A stretch of 64,000 bases of DNA. Origin: Kutzneria sp. 744. GTDB lineage: Bacteria; Actinomycetota; Actinomycetes; Mycobacteriales; Pseudonocardiaceae. The stretch is taken from assembly GCF_000568255.1 (NCBI RefSeq), contig NZ_KK037166.1:10422927-10486926 (forward strand), read 5' to 3'. Every line of letters begins with the position of its first letter. Position 1 is the first letter of the stretch. The notes below the pieces were generated by a model, which did not search any database, was not told the DNA's origin, and saw only the letters and a list, made by a program, of their open reading frames with translations. This document shows positions 60,128 to 64,000 of this stretch, piece after piece. Position numbers and translations under genes: made by a program.

Positions 60128-60159
60128 TTGTCCGGCAGGTCCCTTTCCCTGCCGGACAA
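60128..60159 (+). other. stem-loop just upstream of the transposase start
   Basis: TTGTCCGGCAGG (60128-60139) pairs perfectly with CCTGCCGGACAA (60148-60159) across an 8-base loop, ending 10 bases before the ATG. The ribosome site AAGGAC overlaps its right foot. In insertion sequences such hairpins block translation of transcripts that read in from outside. That role is inferred here. Confidence 0.65.
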
Positions 60160-60169
60160 GGACTTTGCC

Positions 60170-60640
60170 ATGGCCTCACTGATGAAGCGGCCGGTCACGT
60201 TGTCGGCGCGGGATCGTGAAGAGTTGAGCCGGCTGACCACCACGGGTGTGCATCCGGCATCGACGATCAGGCGGGCACGGGTGCTGCTCGCGCTGGACAC
60301 CTCGGTGGGCGAACCCGATCCGAAGGACGTGATCGCGGCCCGACTCGGGGTCTCGGGCGAGATGCTGCGGCTGGTTGCCAGGCGGTTCGCTGAGACCGGT
60401 GGCGATGTCCTTGCCACGATCTCGCGGAAGAAGCGTGACCTTCCACCGGTGCCGTCCCCGGTGACCGGCGAGGTGGAGGCCCGGCTGATTGCCCTGGCGT
60501 GCTCCCAGCCGCCCGCGGGGCATGCCCGGTGGTCGTTGCGGCTGCTGGAAAAACACGTCGAACTCACCGAGGACATCCCGAACCTGGATCACTCCACCAT
60601 CGGCCGGGTCCTAAAAAAACGGAACTGCGCCCTCATCTGA
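60170..60640 (+). CDS. IS630 transposase, upstream frame (OrfA, DNA-binding)
   Basis: This 156-residue frame holds the helix-turn-helix part of the transposase: [50 protein letters not shown] and a second winged-helix segment with [14 protein letters not shown] and [13 protein letters not shown]. It ends just after a run of seven A. A -1 shift on the AAA AAA codons would join it to the catalytic frame to make the full enzyme of about 380 residues. The ATG has AAGGAC upstream. Confidence 0.82.
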   Translation: MASLMKRPVTLSARDREELSRLTTTGVHPASTIRRARVLLALDTSVGEPDPKDVIAARLGVSGEMLRLVARRFAETGGDVLATISRKKRDLPPVPSPVTGEVEARLIALACSQPPAGHARWSLRLLEKHVELTEDIPNLDHSTIGRVLKKRNCALI

Positions 60641-61311
60641 GGAAGTGCTGGAACATCCCGCCACGGGCGAACGCGGAGTTCGCCGCCCGCATGGAGGACG
60701 TGCTGGCGGTCTACGCCCGGCCGCACGACCCCGCCCGCCCGGTCGTGTGCATGGACGAGAAACCCTTCCAGCTACTTGGCCACGTCCGCGACCCGCTCCC
60801 CGCCCGGCCAGGCCAGAACGCTTGCGAGGACAGCGAATACGTCCGCTGTGGCACCTGCTCGATCTTCGTGTGGGTCGAGCCCCTGCAAGGGTGGCGCCGT
60901 GTCCACGCCCTGGCCCGGCGGACCAAGATCGATTGGGCTGAGCAGCTCAAACAACTACTGACCGTCGACTATCCCGACGCCGAGACCGTGGTGCTGGTCA
61001 TGGACAATCTCAACACCCACGGCATCGCCTCGCTCTACGAGGCCTTCGCACCCGACGAGGCCTTCGCCCTGGCCCAGCGCCTGGAGATTCACCACACCCC
61101 CAAACACGGGTCCTGGCTCAACATCGCCGAGATCGAGTTGTCCACGCTGTCGCGGCAATGCCTCGACCGCCGCATCAACGACCTCGACACGCTCAACGCC
61201 GAACTCGCCGCCTGGCAACACGCCATCAACACCGAGCAACGCCAGGTCCGCTGGCAGTTCACCACCGACGACGCACGCGTCAAACTCCGCCACCTATACC
61301 CCAAGAGTTAG
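60619..61311 (+). CDS. IS630 transposase, downstream frame (OrfB, DDE catalytic domain)
   Basis: This frame of about 230 residues carries the DDE triad: [14 protein letters not shown] (first Asp), [19 protein letters not shown] (second Asp) and [20 protein letters not shown] (Glu). It ends [14 protein letters not shown]. It has no good start of its own and is expected to be made by -1 frameshifting from the upstream frame at 60613-60619. The catalytic residues are intact, so the element may be mobile. Confidence 0.85.
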   Translation, partial: TELRPHLRKCWNIPPRANAEFAARMEDVLAVYARPHDPARPVVCMDEKPFQLLGHVRDPLPARPGQNACEDSEYVRCGTCSIFVWVEPLQGWRRVHALARRTKIDWAEQLKQLLTVDYPDAETVVLVMDNLNTHGIASLYEAFAPDEAFALAQRLEIHHTPKHGSWLNIAEIELSTLSRQCLDRRINDLDTLNAELAAWQHAINTEQRQVRWQFTTDDARVKLRHLYPKS

Positions 61312-61324
61312 CCGCGACAATCTA

Positions 61325-62263
61325 CTAGACGGGCCTGTTTCCCTGATCCGCACGGTTGGCCTCGGCAAGCATCGTCCGGAGTTGCTCACCGCGTGGGGTC
61401 AGTTCATAGACGGTGGACGTCGACGAGGGCGATTGGCTCACCACGCCGGCGTTGATCAGATCCCACAGCCGCCAGTTCAGCACCTCGGGATTCGTGCCAA
61501 GGGGCCCCGTCTGAAGGTCGGTAAGGCTTCGTGGGCCGCTCATCAGCTCGCTGACGATCGACCGCAGCCACGGATCCGAGACGATGGTCTGGGTATCCAC
61601 TACGGCCGCCACTGGCGCGGCGCCGGGCAGGTCGGCCGACGGTGGTTCGGTCGACACGGACGGGCCGGTCTTGGCGGCTGCGAACCAGGTCCTCGCGCCC
61701 GGTGTGGCCAGCAGCACGATGACGGCGGCGCACCCGATGACGGCGAGGGCTGAGGTCAGGTAGTCGACGTAGTACGGCCAACTCGGCAGCAGGTCCCCGA
61801 ACGCCGGCATGGCTCCCACGTGTTGGTACTGCGCGCCCAGGCTCTGCTGCATGCTCTGGAACTCGGCGTCGACCTGATTCAGCGCGAGCTGAGTGGTCAG
61901 CGCGATCCCGGCCTGGGCGACGGCCAGCACGGCGAGCGTTCCCGCCGCCACGAGCGTGATCACCCGGGCCCGTGGGTGGGGCTGCCGAAGCGTGAGCGCC
62001 AGCGTGACCAGGCCGGCCGCGATGGCCGCCAGCACGACCACCACGGTGATGGTGGGCCCGATGGCGATCGACGGGAGCTGGGTGAACTGGATGTTGATGC
62101 CGGATTTCGAGCCCAGCTCGGCCGTCGACTGCTCGAATCCGCCGAGCGTGTCGGCGAGATCGCGGTAGCGCAGCACCTCGGCGACGGCGCTGCCGATCGC
62201 GACGCAGGCCAGTGCCAGCAACACGATCATGACGGCCGAGACGGCGCGTGGCTTGCCCTGCAT
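61325..62263 (-). CDS. membrane protein with C-terminal HxlR-like winged helix, 3' end at an IS junction
   Basis: This 312-residue protein has four membrane segments (near residues 9-29, 70-95, 103-125 and 170-190). Its cytoplasmic tail ends LRSIVSELMSGPRSLTDLQT, then LNWRLWDLINAGVVSQ, then TVYELTPRGEQLRTMLAEAN. That tail matches HxlR/MarR-type winged helices, so it may be a membrane-bound transcription factor. The ATG 62263 follows GAGGGGGACCG. Its TAG stop uses the TA target base pair plus the first base of the IS630 element, so the original C-terminus may have been cut by the insertion. Confidence 0.72.
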   Translation of the reverse strand: MQGKPRAVSAVMIVLLALACVAIGSAVAEVLRYRDLADTLGGFEQSTAELGSKSGINIQFTQLPSIAIGPTITVVVVLAAIAAGLVTLALTLRQPHPRARVITLVAAGTLAVLAVAQAGIALTTQLALNQVDAEFQSMQQSLGAQYQHVGAMPAFGDLLPSWPYYVDYLTSALAVIGCAAVIVLLATPGARTWFAAAKTGPSVSTEPPSADLPGAAPVAAVVDTQTIVSDPWLRSIVSELMSGPRSLTDLQTGPLGTNPEVLNWRLWDLINAGVVSQSPSSTSTVYELTPRGEQLRTMLAEANRADQGNRPV

Positions 62264-62418
62264 CGGTCCCCCTCGGGTGTCACGACCCTTGTGGAGGGTG
62301 CGAGTGGGGGAAAGGTACCGGTGTCGTCGACGCCGGGGGGTGACTTTCGGCTGCTTCACCGGACTGGCTCAATCCGGACCGGACTCACCGAGCCGCCGGT
62401 TCGGCCTAGACTCCCGTC

Positions 62419-62928
62419 ATGCCTACCGATCCGGAGGAGGAAGCGCGTCGCCGTCTCGACGAGTGGGAGCGCGGCTTCGTCCTTCCTGATCTGCCGTATC
62501 CGCCGCCACCGTCGAATTCGCTGTTCCTGCGGGATTGGCTGGCCGAGCGGGAGCGCGCGTTCCCGGACTGGGCCGCCAGCCACGGTCCGGCCGACCGGTG
62601 GGACTTCTCCGCCGACTCGATCGACGCCCTGGCCGCTGTCGTGAGCGAGGCGACGCCGACCGAGGAGCTGTTCCGGTCACCGGAACGGGCCAACTTCGCC
62701 GAGAATGCCGCGTGGTACTGGGGTGAGGTGCTGCGGCGGGCACGACCGTCCCGTTGGGAGCACACGCCGGGCGAGCCCGACGGACACAGTCCCTTCGTGG
62801 GGTACTGCTGGGTGCAGCGGCTTGACGTCAAGGCGTCCTACACTCCGCTGTTGAATCTGGCGCGCATGCTCAAGCTGAGAGACCGTCAGCTGCTCGGTGG
62901 GTTGTTCCAGGAATGGACGTCCTGGTAG
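62419..62928 (+). CDS. conserved actinobacterial protein of unknown function
   Basis: This 169-residue acidic cytoplasmic protein has no membrane segment. It begins with EEEARRRLDEWERGFVLPDL and has paired Trp positions (FPDWAASHG, AAWYWGEVLRRARPSRWEH). The C-terminal part ASYTPLLNLARMLKLRDRQL looks helical. Small proteins of this layout often lie beside toxin or nuclease genes and may be immunity proteins; here the next gene encodes a secreted protein with a nuclease-like tail. That link is an inference only. The ATG has no clear ribosome site. Confidence 0.65.
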   Translation: MPTDPEEEARRRLDEWERGFVLPDLPYPPPPSNSLFLRDWLAERERAFPDWAASHGPADRWDFSADSIDALAAVVSEATPTEELFRSPERANFAENAAWYWGEVLRRARPSRWEHTPGEPDGHSPFVGYCWVQRLDVKASYTPLLNLARMLKLRDRQLLGGLFQEWTSW

Positions 62929-62999
62929 CCCGTGACTCCCTCGCGTGACTCCCTCGTAGGAGGTTGACGGCCGTCCGACCGGCTCTGGAGACTGAGTCT

Positions 63000-64000
63000 G
63001 TGTCGAAGGCTCTCCTGTCGCGCTCCCGTAGCCGCTTTCGCGTGCGGGTCGTCGCTGCCGTCATCGGCCTGGTGGCCACGTTCATCGCGGCGCCGGCGGC
63101 GGCCGACCCGTCCGCGGTGCCGCCCGGCGCTGTGGTCGGATCCGGCGACACGCCGACGATCCAGACCCAGGGCGTGTACGAGTACGAGGACCACAGCGCG
63201 CTCCTCCACGTGCCCATGCCCACTCAAGCCGACCTGGACAAGATCGCCAAGGACCCGGCCGCGCAGAAGGACGGCACCTGGCAGCACATGTACGCCGCCT
63301 GGGGCCGGTACCTCCAGACGCAGCCCGGTTGGGACGTGTGGCGGGAGATATACGCGAAAGTGGTGTACGGCGACGAGAAGGCGCTCGACAACACCCCCGA
63401 GCCCACGGCGGACGAACTCGCCGGCGTGGGCCCGGTGACGGACGCGTCCGGGAAGGCCACGTATCCCTGGCGGAGCGAGTCCTACATGCTCGCCCGGTGG
63501 AAGGAGTTCAAGGCCTACGCGAGCCAGTGGCCGGCGTGGCGCGCGCAGTACGTGAACATCAAGAACAACAAGAGCAAGGGTGGCCCGACCAACGGCAAAT
63601 ATGGATTCGAGCCGGCTTACAAGAAGCAGGCCATCGCCGCGGATCCCGTGCTGTCACAGGGGGAATGGAAGTACGGCGAGCAGTTGTCGCCCGAGCTGAA
63701 GGCGCAGCTGAAGTCGAAGCTACACAAGGTCAACCGTCCGCTGGACGCCACGGATCTGACCAAGCTCAAGATGATTCTCGAACTCAAGTCCGGGAATTCG
63801 ATCGACACCGATGCCGGCCGCGAACAGCTCCAGGACCTGATCCAGATCGCCAAGGCGACCGGCTGCCGGCTCTACTACGTCTTTGCGAAGATGCCCGACG
63901 ACAAGTCGCGCGCCATGATCCAGGAGGAGGCCAAGGCCGCCGGGATCCAGGTCCCCATCGTGTACTGGCCGGCGCTCGCGCAGCCCGTGATGCCGGACAA
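63000..64000 (+). CDS. secreted protein with a PD-(D/E)xK-like nuclease toxin domain (partial, runs off the window)
   Basis: A GTG at 63000 opens a frame that continues to the window end (more than 333 residues). It has a signal peptide (basic start, hydrophobic core, cleavage near APAAADP) and a Lys/Trp-rich middle region (residues 60-240). Near residues 258-320 is a domain LKMILELKSGNSIDTDAGRE, then LQDLIQIAKATGCRLYYVFA. The ELKSG core with the following helix and YYVF strand is the pattern of restriction-endonuclease-fold toxins. The gene is incomplete, so the full length is unknown. It is probably an exported antibacterial or effector nuclease. Confidence 0.75.
   Translation, partial: MSKALLSRSRSRFRVRVVAAVIGLVATFIAAPAAADPSAVPPGAVVGSGDTPTIQTQGVYEYEDHSALLHVPMPTQADLDKIAKDPAAQKDGTWQHMYAAWGRYLQTQPGWDVWREIYAKVVYGDEKALDNTPEPTADELAGVGPVTDASGKATYPWRSESYMLARWKEFKAYASQWPAWRAQYVNIKNNKSKGGPTNGKYGFEPAYKKQAIAADPVLSQGEWKYGEQLSPELKAQLKSKLHKVNRPLDATDLTKLKMILELKSGNSIDTDAGREQLQDLIQIAKATGCRLYYVFAKMPDDKSRAMIQEEAKAAGIQVPIVYWPALAQPVMPD

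Larger units (their letters stand above)
60083..61325 (+). mobile_element. intact IS630-family insertion sequence
   Basis: The element is about 1.24 kb and is flanked by TA on both sides (60081-60082 and 61326-61327), the target duplication of IS630/Tc1-type elements. Its ends are imperfect inverted repeats. The left end starts GTAGCGTGTCGCTGCTTA. The right end, read inward, is GTAGATTGTCGCGGCTAA, with 14 of 18 positions matching. It carries a two-frame transposase with a slippery A7 run at 60613-60619. The left end has a strong hairpin before the start codon. Nothing suggests it is dead. Confidence 0.85.

Noticed and set aside
1-64000. CRISPR arrays, rRNA operons and riboswitches
   Set aside because: No regularly spaced repeats, rRNA blocks or recognisable riboswitch cores were seen on reading through the window.

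Overview
The window is about 70% G+C. Its coding style is that of a filamentous actinomycete, probably Pseudonocardiales or a related soil genus. The signs are many GTG and TTG starts, four-base ATGA/GTGA overlaps, leaderless promoters, a SARP regulator, DUF4360 and DUF418 proteins, a LAFTG sorting signal and one rare in-frame TTA codon. No rRNA, intact tRNA or CRISPR array was seen. Most of it reads as accessory chromosome: catabolic clusters, secreted hydrolases, two-component systems and many decayed fragments.

Layout. 0-2.6 kb: a small exported protein, an OmpR-type two-component pair and a frameshifted cytochrome bd subunit II relic. 3-6.4 kb: a secreted GH30-like glycosidase, a secreted SGNH hydrolase and a small HNH-like protein. 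6.6-10.7 kb: a large SARP/NB-ARC/TPR regulator followed by three small secreted proteins. 10.7-12.9 kb: an IS5 relic, a GNAT, an RHS scrap and a secreted lipase-like hydrolase. 12.9-16.5 kb: an ABC exporter divergent from a NarL-type sensor/regulator pair. 16.7-18.9 kb: two NAD(P) oxidoreductases divergent from a TetR regulator. 19-26.7 kb: secreted and membrane proteins of unknown role, a rhomboid-like protein, a MerR-controlled hydrolase and an ATP-grasp enzyme.

26.9-34.5 kb is a sugar operon: a Gfo/Idh/MocA dehydrogenase, a secreted GH114 polygalactosaminidase, an ABC sugar importer, a PfkB kinase and an NAD-dependent GH4 glycosidase. It could take up and degrade an alpha-linked galactose/galactosamine polymer. 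34.5-39.6 kb: a tannase/feruloyl-esterase-like enzyme and an aromatic-acid-type MFS permease, divergent from a GAF-PucR regulator. 39.6-45.3 kb: a beta-propeller protein, decayed sigma/anti-sigma and glycosyltransferase fragments, a DUF4360 protein, an intact ECF sigma/anti-sigma pair and a LAFTG-anchored wall protein. 45.3-51.2 kb: a divergent cluster for the lower gallate (4-oxalomesaconate) pathway, with LigJ, GalD, LigK, a GntR regulator, an MFS permease and a VOC-type extradiol dioxygenase. With the tannase locus it suggests a route from gallate esters to pyruvate and oxaloacetate.

51.4-55.1 kb is a four-gene operon: a SnoaL-like protein, a zinc macrodomain ADP-ribosylhydrolase, a class M-like sirtuin and a zinc alcohol dehydrogenase. 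It looks like a reversible ADP-ribosylation module coupled to a redox enzyme. 55.2-58.6 kb: an AraC scrap, a DUF418 membrane protein and another NarL-type pair. 58.7-64 kb looks like one end of an integrated element. It has a tRNA 3'-half relic beside a terminator, broken hydrolases, an old IS630 scrap, an intact IS630 element with a -1 slippery site, a membrane protein whose stop codon lies at the IS junction, and a secreted protein with a nuclease-like toxin domain that runs off the window.
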